The notes: generated by a model from the letters alone, not told the origin. A DNA stretch of 29,291 nt from Anaerolineaceae bacterium UBA2274 (GCA_002347705.1 DDWY01000068.1:1-29291); one strand, 5' to 3'; counted from the stretch's first letter, positions 14,718 to 23,099 are shown. Made by a program: numbers and translations.

Positions 14718-15932
14718 GCAAAACTCGGGCAAAAAGCCAAAGACCTGATCATCCTCATAGGCTGCGTTTTGATCATGGCAACCACGATGGGGATCATCAT
14801 GAATGTGGCAAGCATTTTCTACCCGGTGGTTGCCGCCGACCTGGGTGTCAGCCGGGCAACTTTCGCCTTGACAGGCACCATCACTTCCCTTTCTTCCATG
14901 TTTGCGGCCTTATTCTGGGGCTTTCTCTTCACAAAAACCGGCATTCAAAAACCGATGATTGGTGGCATTATCGCTGCGGGCTTATGTTACTTCGGTCTAC
15001 AGGCAGCCCGAACGCTGCTGCATTTTTATCTGCTGGCGGGGTTAATTGGCTTCTTATTTGGGGGAATCTCGATTATTCCCGTATCCACCATCATCACCCG
15101 TCATTTCACCAGAAACACCGGCTCCGCGCTGAGCATCGCCCTGGCTGGCAGCGGCTTGGGACCCATGCTGCTCAACCCACTGATCAACACGCTCATCAAC
15201 ACGCAGAGCTGGCGCACGGGCTACATGCTGCTGGGAATAATCCTTCTGGCAGTAGCACTGCCCTCAGCGTTGATCGTCACCCACCTTGTTAGGGATGAAA
15301 TCCAGAGCGCTCCTGTGAAAGTTAGTAAATCCGAGCCAAGTGATCAGCCACGCGCCCGTCAACCTGTCTGGTTTCTGGCATTTCTTGCGGCAGCGTTTCT
15401 TTCAGGCTTCACCGGAGCAGGCACCCTCTTTAACCTGCCCATCTATATGAACGACCTCGGCTTTTCCGTCGGAAAAATATCGATAGTAGCATCTGCCTAT
15501 GCCGCTTCGATGATGCTGGGAAAATTCATCCTTGGAATTCTTTATGACAAGGTGGGCACAAAAACAGCCACTCTCATCGCTGGTCTGCTGATGACCCTCA
15601 CCTGTATTTTTTTGATGTTCATCACATCGTTACCCTTCCTGGTGCTGATGTTGATCACTTTCGGGATCGGAATCGCTATGGGCACTGTTTCGATAACCTG
15701 GATGACGAATTACTTTTTTGGAAAGAAGGAATACAGCAAGCGCTTTGGCGGAGTTCAATTCATAAACAGTCTTGGGGTCGCAAGCGGCATTCCCTTTATT
15801 GCAATGCTGCTTGAGAAGGCACCCAAGGCCAACCTGACCTGGCTCGCCGTTGCTGGTCTAAGCCTGCTGATGGCAATTTTGTTCATGGCAAGTATCCAGG
15901 GCAATCGAAAAACCCGGGAAGCATCAGCGTAG
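14715..15932 (+). CDS. Major facilitator superfamily transporter
   Basis: A 405-residue inner-membrane protein with about 12 hydrophobic helices in two halves, split by a charged loop at about residues 193-215 (VKVSKSEPSDQPRARQP). The first half begins with the MFS-type run IMATTMGIIMNVASIFYPVV. The second half has LGFSVGKIS and the motif-A-like GILYDKVGTKT after TM8. The overall look is of the MCT/OFA organic-anion group, but the substrate is not predictable. It stands 49 nt before nnrD in the same direction. It probably has a leaderless transcript from the TAGAAT box. Confidence 0.88.
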   Translation: MAKLGQKAKDLIILIGCVLIMATTMGIIMNVASIFYPVVAADLGVSRATFALTGTITSLSSMFAALFWGFLFTKTGIQKPMIGGIIAAGLCYFGLQAARTLLHFYLLAGLIGFLFGGISIIPVSTIITRHFTRNTGSALSIALAGSGLGPMLLNPLINTLINTQSWRTGYMLLGIILLAVALPSALIVTHLVRDEIQSAPVKVSKSEPSDQPRARQPVWFLAFLAAAFLSGFTGAGTLFNLPIYMNDLGFSVGKISIVASAYAASMMLGKFILGILYDKVGTKTATLIAGLLMTLTCIFLMFITSLPFLVLMLITFGIGIAMGTVSITWMTNYFFGKKEYSKRFGGVQFINSLGVASGIPFIAMLLEKAPKANLTWLAVAGLSLLMAILFMASIQGNRKTREASA

Positions 15933-15967
15933 GGCGTAAACAAACTCCTCAACCTTACCTCCGCTGG

Positions 15968-15984
15968 TACAATTATTCTCAATG
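15968..15984 (+). promoter_or_regulatory. TACAAT box 8 nt before the nnrD start
   Basis: TACAAT (15968-15973) is followed by 8 nt and the ATG at 15982, with no Shine-Dalgarno. It could start a leaderless nnrD transcript independent of the upstream MFS gene. Confidence 0.4.
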
Positions 15985-16899
15985 AAAAACGTTTCTTCCA
16001 CCCAAATTACGCTGGAATTAGCCCGCTCACTGATGCCCCCACGGCCGGATGATTCCTTCAAAGGCACCTTTGGCAAGGCGCTGGTGGTGGCTGGTTCGCG
16101 CAAATATACGGGCGCGGCTGGGCTGACCATCCAGGCAGCCTTACGCAGCGGCGCAGGATTGGTTTTTGCGGCTATCCCCAAGAGCATCCACACTCCGCTC
16201 GCTGCACATATTTCTGAAGCGATTTGGCTCCTGCTGCCAGAGAAAGATGGCGCCATCACCGTGGAGGAAAAGGCGGGCATTCTGTCGGAGGAAAAGGCAG
16301 GCCTTTTCCCTACAGAGGGCAAGGATGCCGTCCTGGTGGGTCCGGGTTTGAGCCAGACGGAGGGGTCGCAGGCTTTCCTGCTCGGCTTGCTGGAACACCT
16401 GCGCGAAAGTGCACCCGATTTGCCAATTGTGGTCGATGCAGACGCGCTCAACATCCTGAGCCGGCAGGCGGATTGGCACACCCTCTTGCCAAAGCGGGTT
16501 GTTCTGACCCCGCATGAGATGGAATTTTCGCGCCTGACCGGGCTCTCGTTGGGTGAGATTCACTCCAATCGGCAAGAGCTTGCCCTCACCTGGGCGCAGG
16601 AATGGGGGCAGACCTTAATCCTGAAAGGACCCAACACGCTGATCGCCTCGCCTGGGGGAGAGTGCCGCGGTTTGCCCTTTTCCAACTCGGTCCTGGCGCA
16701 CGGCGGCTCTGGGGACGTGTTGGCGGGCTTGATCGTTGGCTTGCTCGCGCAAGGACTTCCACCCTTCGACGCCGCCACGCTGGCGGTCTGGCTGCACGCC
16801 CGAGCGGCTGAGCTGGCGCTGGCGGAGGTCGGTCATCCCGCCGCCACCCTGCCCTCGGACATCATCCGACACATTGGCAAGGCGATGAGCAGGTTATAG
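15982..16899 (+). CDS. nnrD: ADP-dependent (S)-NAD(P)H-hydrate dehydratase
   Basis: A 305-residue ribokinase-fold metabolite-repair enzyme that dehydrates damaged NAD(P)H-hydrate back to NAD(P)H using ADP. Motifs: KGTFGKALVVAGS (about 28-40), YTGAAGLTIQAALRSGAG, VGPGLSQ, VVDADALN, VLTPHEMEFSRL and the catalytic/nucleotide motif HGGSGDVLAGL. The NnrE epimerase half, often fused N-terminally in bacteria, is absent. A small tandem repeat (EEKAGIL-S-EEKAGLF, about 94-109) sits in a surface region before VLVGPG. No Shine-Dalgarno is visible. Confidence 0.92.
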   Translation: MKNVSSTQITLELARSLMPPRPDDSFKGTFGKALVVAGSRKYTGAAGLTIQAALRSGAGLVFAAIPKSIHTPLAAHISEAIWLLLPEKDGAITVEEKAGILSEEKAGLFPTEGKDAVLVGPGLSQTEGSQAFLLGLLEHLRESAPDLPIVVDADALNILSRQADWHTLLPKRVVLTPHEMEFSRLTGLSLGEIHSNRQELALTWAQEWGQTLILKGPNTLIASPGGECRGLPFSNSVLAHGGSGDVLAGLIVGLLAQGLPPFDAATLAVWLHARAAELALAEVGHPAATLPSDIIRHIGKAMSRL

Positions 16900-16923
16900 A
16901 AATCCGTGTTGCCATAACCCCTG

Positions 16924-17213
16924 TAAAAAACCCACCCCCTTGGTCCCCACTTCCCTTCCGCTGCGCTACACGGATCTTCGACCTTTCGCTTCGCTGGAGG
17001 GGGTGAAGGATCACGAAGAAACTCTTCCAGGTAATTAATTGATTGAAAAAATTGTGGGTTTTCTTTGGTTAAGATCTGAACTGCATTGGAAACACTTTAG
17101 TGGACACAGGTGACTGTTGCCGACTCAAACCCCCTCCAGCCCTCTTTTGGCGCAGGTCGAAGATCCTTGTAGCGCAGCGAAAAGGAGACCGGGGGATAGG
17201 GGGGTGGGTCTTT
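16924..17213. mobile_element. MITE-like element 1 with ~85-bp imperfect terminal inverted repeats
   Basis: The left arm (16924-17005) and right arm (17128-17213) are imperfect inverted copies. The core 16959-16984 matches the reverse complement of 17154-17179 at 25 of 26 bases. Flanking CCCACCCCC / GGGGGTGGG and CTGGAGGGGG / CCCCCTCCAG blocks also pair. The ~120-nt centre holds no gene. It could be a non-autonomous transposon or a folded intergenic repeat. No target-site duplication was clear. Confidence 0.6.
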
Positions 17214-17292
17214 AATAGGCGTATAATGGCAAATCAGATTTCAAAGTACGGCTCGTTGTAATTTCGGAACGTTGCGAGATGTTTACACGAGT

Positions 17293-17543
17293 GTGATTGT
17301 TTACAATTTTGTATGGCCATCCACCTCTGTTTACCCAGCGTATACACCGGACCAATGCTGCGGACAGGCACGGGGGCCTGTCCCTACGTGAGAATATATT
17401 CAATTTCAACCGGTTCGTGTAGGGGTAACCACCCTGGTTACTCGATATTGTTGAATTACCAGACCAGCATTGCCCTCAAAGGGGATGTGTTTGATGGATA
17501 AAAAAAAGTAAACTATCACCTCAAACAAAATGTAAACAATCAC
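17293..17543. mobile_element. MITE-like element 2 with 19-20-bp inverted ends
   Basis: GTGATTGTTTACAATTTTGT (17293-17312) is matched by the reverse complement of 17525-17543 with a single-base gap. The hexamer GTTTAC occurs at 17281, 17299 and 17329. Its complement GTAAAC occurs at 17508 and 17532. So each end carries several copies pointing inward, as at transposon ends with repeated transposase sites. The ~210-nt interior has two hairpins and no supported gene. Confidence 0.5.
17362..17441 (+). repeat. Pair of REP-like hairpins
   Basis: GGACAGGC / GCCTGTCC (17362-17383, 8-bp stem) and GTAACCA-CCC-TGGTTAC (17425-17441, 7-bp stem) each adjoin a GTAGGG- or CCCTAC-like sequence. They resemble dispersed intergenic hairpin repeats. 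They lie inside MITE-like element 2. Confidence 0.4.
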
Positions 17544-17623
17544 TGTCTTGACAGCGAGGACGTTCCTTAAGACTCCAAGCTTACACGCTTGCAATGAACA
17601 TTGAAAAAATCCTTATTCAACTT

Positions 17624-17652
17624 TTGAAAACGGTTCCTCCATCCACTATAAT
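17624..17652 (+). promoter_or_regulatory. Promoter of the secreted amylase gene
   Basis: TTGAAA (17624-17629), a 17-nt spacer and a perfect TATAAT (17647-17652) form a strong sigma-A promoter. The predicted start is near 17659, giving a ~30-nt leader with AGAAAGGG before the ATG at 17688. The -10 overlaps a spurious upstream TTG frame start, which supports the downstream ATG. Confidence 0.8.
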
Positions 17653-17687
17653 TGTGCTATCACATTCACAATAGTAGAAAGGGTGAA

Positions 17688-20600
17688 ATGAAAGCCATTC
17701 GCTTGCCTCTTGCCATATTCCTGGCACTCTCACTTTTCCTCAGCCCTGCAGCCTCCCTGGCGCAGGCACCTATCCAAGAAATTATCCAAAGCAAACCCCC
17801 AACCGTTGACGGCGTTGTAGACGCCGAATATGGTCCTGTGGTGGCATCTGACCCCGCAGGTGATTCACAAGGTGGAAATCCGGTGGATCTGACCAACCTG
17901 TGGGTAACACAGGATGACACTCATTTTTTCCTTGCTTTTGAAGTAAACACAGACATTTCCAACGCAGCTAATAACTGGGGGAAGTATGTCATCTACTTGG
18001 ACACAACGGGTGACGAAAATGGTGCCACCAATGATGCCTGGGGTAGGGCTGTGACCGTTGCTGGTCCGCATAAACCCGAGTATGCCATCTACACTTGGGT
18101 TGATAGCCCGACATACGATGCCAGTTCCACCCAGGTGGTTCATTGGACCGGAACCTCTTGGGATTGGGGTGGCGTCGCAATGGTCGATGCAGCTGCGATT
18201 GGAAGCGGCACGACCTCCATTGTTGAATACTCGATCTCCAAATCCAAGATTGGCAATCCTGAAAAACTTTGGGTCGAAGTCTGGTCAACTGGCGGGACTG
18301 GAACTGATAACGCTCAGGATACCATCAATTTCCCGGCGGATGACTGGCAGGCAACCGACTGGAACTCACTGGCTATGCTTTCTGTTTCAACGCCAGTTTT
18401 GCTGGTAGACGGAGAAATCGACGCTCCGTACGGCAATCCTATCGCCTCCGATTCTGCAGGCGATGGCAATGGAAACGCTGTTATGGACTTGCTGGATCTT
18501 TACGTGACAGAAGACGCCAGCCAGTATTACTTTGCTTTCACAGTCAATGCTGATATTTCTGCACCTAATAACTGGGGTAAGTATGCCATTTTTATTGACA
18601 CGACTAATGATGAAAATGGTGCTACCACAACTGTTTTTAACAGGTCAGTGCTGGTCAATGATCCGCATAAACCAGAATATATTATGTTCAGTTGGGTCAG
18701 TGACCCTACCTATAACATTGGCAGCACTCAGTTGGTAGCCTGGAATGGTAGCGAATGGGACTGGACAACAAATCGACCTCTAGACAAAGCTGCTTTAAGT
18801 GTGGGTTCCATTTCAACAATTGAGTGGGCTGTACAGAAAATACATTTGGGCAACCCGGAAACCATGTGGCTGGAAGTGTGGGACACTGGTAACAACAATT
18901 GGGATAATGCCCAGGACACGATCAATAACCCTGCAGAAGATTGGAACGCTACTGACTGGACCACAACGTCATACTTGGATGTATCCACTCAGTACCCTCC
19001 CTCTGGCGAACCGCCCGTAGCAGGGTATGATAATACCGTCTGGTGGGATTATTTAGGTCACAACAGCCGCGACAACATCTACCGCACTCCGGGGGGTCCG
19101 GTAACCACCGGCACTCCCGTTATCTTGCGCCTGCGCGCTGCCGCAAACGACCTGACTGAAGCCAAGCTGCGCCTCTATAACGACCGCACCAATGTGCAGA
19201 GTATTCTACCGATGTCTGTGGCCTACAGCGACGGCACCTACGACTGGTGGGAAGTTGCCGTCCCCGCTAGCGCCGACTCGACCGTTTACTGGTATCGCTT
19301 CATCGTTATCGACGGCACGGATACGGATTACTACGAAGATGACGCCGCCCGAACCATGGGCTGGGGTCAAGCTTTTGACGAAACCCAGGATTATTCCTAC
19401 CAGTTGACGGTTTACGATCCGGACTTTCAGACACCCGATTGGATCAAAAACGCGATTGTTTACCAGGTCTTCCCTGATCGCTTCCGCGACGGCGACCCCA
19501 CCAACAACAAGCCTGCCGGCACTTTCTTCTATGGCGAAGAGGGCGGCACGGTCTATCGCTCGTTGGACGCTGAAGAGAATTGGAACACAGTCATCTGCGA
19601 CCCGCGCGGAACTGATGACTGCACTGGTACGTACAGCAAGAATTTTTACGGCGGAGACCTGGCAGGTTTGACTGAAAAATTGGATTATCTGCAAAGCTTA
19701 GGTGTCAACACCATCTATCTCAACCCGATCTTCGCTTCGCCCTCTAATCACGGCTACGACACCACGGACTACCTGAGCATCAACGAGATGTTCGGTGGTC
19801 TATCAGATTATCTTGACTTAATTGTAGGATTGGATTTGCGCGGAATGCGCCTGATCGTAGATGGTGTGTTTAACCACGTTTCGTCTGACTCGAAATATCT
19901 TGACCGCTACAGTCGCTACGATGAAGTCGGCGCTTGCGAAAGCCACACTTCTATCTACCGCGACTGGTTCTACTTCACCGATGTGCCCGCCGGCACCGGT
20001 CCCTGCGTGGGTTCGAACGGAACCCCCGGCGGCGCGAATTACGAATCCTGGTGGGGTTACGACTCCCTGCCCAAGCTCAATTCCAGCAATCCGGAAGTGA
20101 GAGCCTGGATCTGGGACAACCAGGACAACCCTGAAACAACCGTGGCAGGTCACTGGATGCTCACCGCAGATGGCTGGCGCCTGGATGTCGCCGGCGATGT
20201 GGACCCCGGTACGCTTAATGACACAAGCAACGATTACTGGGAAGGCTTCCGCGATACGGTACATTCTGTCAACCCCAATGGTTACATAACAGGTGAAGAG
20301 TGGGGGATTGCCAACAGCTGGCTGCTGGGCGGCGAGTGGGACGCGGTCATGAACTATCAGTTCAGCTCGGCAGTGCTCTCGCTCTGGCGCGACAGTACCT
20401 TCACCGATAACGACCATAACGCTGGTTCTTCGGCAGGCGAATTGGCACCACTCAGCATGAGCCAGTTCGACGAGCGCATTCTCAACCTGCAGGAACGCTA
20501 CGCCCCCGAAGCCTTTTATGCCATGATGAACCTCTTCGGCAGTCATGACACCAACCGCGCTTTGTTCATGCTGGACGAGAACACCAACACCCTCTCACCT

Positions 20601-22805
20601 GCTGATTACCGAAATCCGGACTATGATTGGGCTCCTGCAATCGAAAAACTCAAAGGCGCGGCTCTGGTGCAGATGACCATGCCCGGTGCACCCACCATCT
20701 ACTACGGCGACGAAGTCGGTCTGGTGGGTCCGGTTGCCAAGGATGGCAGTAACGTCTGGCAGGATGATCCCTACAACCGTCAGCCTTACCCCTGGCTGGA
20801 TGAGAGCGGCACGCCCTATTACACGCATTTGCAGACTCAAGCAGCACAAGACGAGCTTTATGATTATTACGCCACCCTGACCACCGCCCGAAACGACAAT
20901 ATTGCACTGAGAACGGGTGACTATCAAACCCTTCTGGTGGATAACGAGAATGCGCTCTACGCTTATGGCAGACATGTACCCGAGTATGGGCTTGCTATTG
21001 TGGTCATCAACCGCGGAAGCAGCCAACAACAAGTCTCGCTGGATGTAGATGGTTACCTGCCCTACCAGACAAGCTTAACCGATGTGCTGAGCACTAACAC
21101 TTACATTATCAACAACTCCGGTATGGTGGAAGATATTGTTGTACCAGCTAACAGCGGTGCTGTGCTTGTTTCAACAGGATTTATCGCTGCGCCGCCTGAC
21201 CCAGTAATTGATTTAGAGGTTACCAACACAGGGGCGGACACAGTCGACCTTGCCTGGACTGCAGCTGTAAGTGCCGACGCCTACCTGGTTTACCGCAGTC
21301 ACCTCTCTGGAGGCGGATATGAACTGCTGGGCGAAACGGGTGCAACAACCTTTACAGATACTGGTCTGACACCTGGACAACGTGTTTATTACATCGTGGT
21401 GTCAAGAAGTACCATCTCGGGATTGAGAAGCGAACCTTCGAACGAAGTCACTGCTCTCCCCGCCTATACTATCGGCTGGGCGAATCTGCAGTATCCTGCT
21501 TCAATTTCCCACACCATTGGCACTACCCCAACAGAAAACATTTACGGTCAGGTTTGGATTGACGGCGTGACCTCTTTGCCTGGCGCCACACCCGGTTTAT
21601 GGGCACAAGTGGGTTTTGGTCCTAGTGGTGTCAATCCAGACGAAAACCCAGATTGGATCTGGTTTGACGCAAGTTTTAACGCTGATACTGGAAATAACGA
21701 TGAGTTTGTGGGTACATTATTGCCAGAAACCACCGGCAACTTTGACTATGCCTATCGTTACTCGACCGATTTAGGGACCACTTGGCTCTACGCTGATTTG
21801 AATGGTTCCCCACCTTATGAACCTGTTCAAGCTGGCAGCCTGTTTGTTTCCGCTTCTTCAGATCTCACTCCTCCATCCGCCCCAGTTCTGGAAGTTGCTG
21901 ACTGGAGCGCGTCTTCCATCTCGCTGAGCTGGACGGCTTCTACGGATAATGAGGCGGTTTATGCCTATGACCTTTATCGATCCACTGACGGGATCAGCTT
22001 CAGCAAGATTGACCGGGTTTTAGAACCCACACTGACCTATACTGATACGACCGTGGTGACTGATGAGCTCTACTATTACTACGTGATTGCGCTGGATACC
22101 AGTTTCAACCCCAGTGTACCTTCTAATGTGGTTTCTCAAACCGCTGAAGCCAAATTGGTAGCGGTGACTTTCGAAATAACCGTACCTGAATGGACGCCCG
22201 GCACGGTTTACATTGTAGGCAGTCATCAAGCTGTTGGCGACTGGAACCCTGGCGCAGTGGCAATGACTAAGATCAGTGACACGTTGTGGACCTACACTGT
22301 CGATATCCTGGACGGAACCGCGTTTGAGTTCAAATTCGCCCGAGGGAACTGGGACACGGTCATGAAAGGCGCGGACGGCAATGAAGAACTTGCCAACCTT
22401 CCAATCACAGTCAACTACGGCACAGACGGCACCCACCTTTATGAGTACACCGTGCTCAACTGGCGCGACCCGATCGTGCTGGACACATCCCCGGCAAATG
22501 ACGCAACGGATGTGCCGGTTGATGCGTCGATTGTGGTCACCTGGAGCCAGGCAATGGCAGCCACTGCCTGCCCGGCAGTCTGGGTTGAGCCAAATCCCGC
22601 CAATCTGATTCCAGCAACCTGCAATTTTGACCCTCTGACCAACGAAATGACCATTACTCCGACAGACAATTTGCCGTGGGGAGCAGATATTTCAGTCGGC
22701 CTATCTGGATTGGTGGACGCTGGTGGGGATGCCCAACAGGTCAGTTTTCCATTGACTTTCACGACCATATTCTTAAAAGTTTTCCTGCCACTGATTTTGC
22801 GCTAA
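17688..22805 (+). CDS. Secreted multidomain GH13 amylase / amylopullulanase-like enzyme
   Basis: A 1705-residue exported enzyme for alpha-glucans such as starch. The signal peptide spans about 1-25. Two ~200-residue tandem copies (about 30-235 and 238-440) of a glucodextranase-C/CBM9-like module follow, with repeated NNWGKY and DTTxDENGA. A CBM34-like domain lies at about 445-570. The GH13 barrel from ~583 has all four conserved regions: D725-GVFNH, nucleophile D833 in GWRLDVA, acid/base E870 in GEEW, and H953-D954 in GSHDT. Then come Fn3 (~1169-1260), an amylopullulanase-type module (~1260-1385), Fn3 (~1394-1485), CBM20 (~1491-1595) and a Big_5-like domain. It ends in KVFLPLILR. Specificity (amylase, neopullulanase or amylopullulanase) is not certain. 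Confidence 0.92.
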   Translation: MKAIRLPLAIFLALSLFLSPAASLAQAPIQEIIQSKPPTVDGVVDAEYGPVVASDPAGDSQGGNPVDLTNLWVTQDDTHFFLAFEVNTDISNAANNWGKYVIYLDTTGDENGATNDAWGRAVTVAGPHKPEYAIYTWVDSPTYDASSTQVVHWTGTSWDWGGVAMVDAAAIGSGTTSIVEYSISKSKIGNPEKLWVEVWSTGGTGTDNAQDTINFPADDWQATDWNSLAMLSVSTPVLLVDGEIDAPYGNPIASDSAGDGNGNAVMDLLDLYVTEDASQYYFAFTVNADISAPNNWGKYAIFIDTTNDENGATTTVFNRSVLVNDPHKPEYIMFSWVSDPTYNIGSTQLVAWNGSEWDWTTNRPLDKAALSVGSISTIEWAVQKIHLGNPETMWLEVWDTGNNNWDNAQDTINNPAEDWNATDWTTTSYLDVSTQYPPSGEPPVAGYDNTVWWDYLGHNSRDNIYRTPGGPVTTGTPVILRLRAAANDLTEAKLRLYNDRTNVQSILPMSVAYSDGTYDWWEVAVPASADSTVYWYRFIVIDGTDTDYYEDDAARTMGWGQAFDETQDYSYQLTVYDPDFQTPDWIKNAIVYQVFPDRFRDGDPTNNKPAGTFFYGEEGGTVYRSLDAEENWNTVICDPRGTDDCTGTYSKNFYGGDLAGLTEKLDYLQSLGVNTIYLNPIFASPSNHGYDTTDYLSINEMFGGLSDYLDLIVGLDLRGMRLIVDGVFNHVSSDSKYLDRYSRYDEVGACESHTSIYRDWFYFTDVPAGTGPCVGSNGTPGGANYESWWGYDSLPKLNSSNPEVRAWIWDNQDNPETTVAGHWMLTADGWRLDVAGDVDPGTLNDTSNDYWEGFRDTVHSVNPNGYITGEEWGIANSWLLGGEWDAVMNYQFSSAVLSLWRDSTFTDNDHNAGSSAGELAPLSMSQFDERILNLQERYAPEAFYAMMNLFGSHDTNRALFMLDENTNTLSPADYRNPDYDWAPAIEKLKGAALVQMTMPGAPTIYYGDEVGLVGPVAKDGSNVWQDDPYNRQPYPWLDESGTPYYTHLQTQAAQDELYDYYATLTTARNDNIALRTGDYQTLLVDNENALYAYGRHVPEYGLAIVVINRGSSQQQVSLDVDGYLPYQTSLTDVLSTNTYIINNSGMVEDIVVPANSGAVLVSTGFIAAPPDPVIDLEVTNTGADTVDLAWTAAVSADAYLVYRSHLSGGGYELLGETGATTFTDTGLTPGQRVYYIVVSRSTISGLRSEPSNEVTALPAYTIGWANLQYPASISHTIGTTPTENIYGQVWIDGVTSLPGATPGLWAQVGFGPSGVNPDENPDWIWFDASFNADTGNNDEFVGTLLPETTGNFDYAYRYSTDLGTTWLYADLNGSPPYEPVQAGSLFVSASSDLTPPSAPVLEVADWSASSISLSWTASTDNEAVYAYDLYRSTDGISFSKIDRVLEPTLTYTDTTVVTDELYYYYVIALDTSFNPSVPSNVVSQTAEAKLVAVTFEITVPEWTPGTVYIVGSHQAVGDWNPGAVAMTKISDTLWTYTVDILDGTAFEFKFARGNWDTVMKGADGNEELANLPITVNYGTDGTHLYEYTVLNWRDPIVLDTSPANDATDVPVDASIVVTWSQAMAATACPAVWVEPNPANLIPATCNFDPLTNEMTITPTDNLPWGADISVGLSGLVDAGGDAQQVSFPLTFTTIFLKVFLPLILR

Positions 22806-22824
22806 CCCAATATGAAGTTTTACC

Positions 22825-22859
22825 AAAATAAGGCTGACCAAAAGTCAGCCTTATTTTTT
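22825..22859 (+). terminator. Intrinsic terminator of the amylase gene
   Basis: A 14-bp stem AAAATAAGGCTGAC / GTCAGCCTTATTTT with a 5-nt loop ends in a T run, 20 nt after the amylase stop. A near copy with one compensated base pair occurs at 23028-23059. Confidence 0.92.
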
Positions 22860-22885
22860 CTCAACTTATCAATCAAAACAATCTG

Positions 22886-22970
22886 CGTAGGGTGGCTTGG
22901 CAATCGCAAAGTAAAGGTTGGTATGGCTTCAATGACGCCATACTCTTCGAGCACGATGACACACCCTACG
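22886..22970. repeat. Inverted-repeat element between the duplicated gene ends
   Basis: CGTAGGGTG (22886-22894) and CACCCTACG (22962-22970) are perfect inverted ends of an 85-bp segment. It has an inner stem TATGGC (22922-22927) / GCCATA (22937-22942). The ends resemble the CACCCTACAC and GGTGGGTTGGC motifs of the tandem repeats at 26836-27293, so it may belong to the same dispersed family. Confidence 0.5.
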
Positions 22971-22978
22971 ACAGCTAA

Positions 22979-23008
22979 AAAGTTTACCTGCTGCTGATTT
23001 TGCGCTAA
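22979..23008 (+). pseudogene. Duplicated C-terminal codons of the amylase gene
   Basis: The segment encodes K-V-Y-L-L-L-I-L-R and a TAA, nearly the same as the amylase end K-V-F-L-P-L-I-L-R. It lies 203 bp downstream and is followed by the same ACCCA-TATGAAG-type sequence and a matching terminator. No start or upstream domain accompanies it, so it is a duplicated gene end, not a gene. Confidence 0.65.
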
Positions 23009-23027
23009 CCCAGTATGAAGTTTTACC

Positions 23028-23059
23028 AAAATCAGGCTGACAAATGTCAGCCTGATTTT
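23028..23059. terminator. Second copy of the terminator, between amylase and rubrerythrin
   Basis: A 14-bp stem AAAATCAGGCTGAC / GTCAGCCTGATTTT with a 4-nt loop has TTTT on both strands, so it can also terminate the convergent rubrerythrin transcript. Compared with 22825-22859, an A-T pair has become C-G on both arms. Confidence 0.85.
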
Positions 23060-23099
23060 ATTGGTTTTATCAGTAAGAATTAGATTTCCCGCGTTTCGT

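Noticed and set aside
14539..14748. Small plus-strand frame between atpD and the MFS gene
   Set aside because: It overlaps the start of the MFS gene, has no domain, and the region is better explained as intergenic regulatory sequence.
17652..17687. Upstream TTG start for the amylase
   Set aside because: It falls in the -10 box of the promoter, and the ATG at 17688 has a Shine-Dalgarno and begins a clean signal peptide.
19818..20546. 242-codon minus-strand frame inside the amylase gene
   Set aside because: It lies opposite the GH13 catalytic motifs; composition and lack of domains mark it as a shadow.
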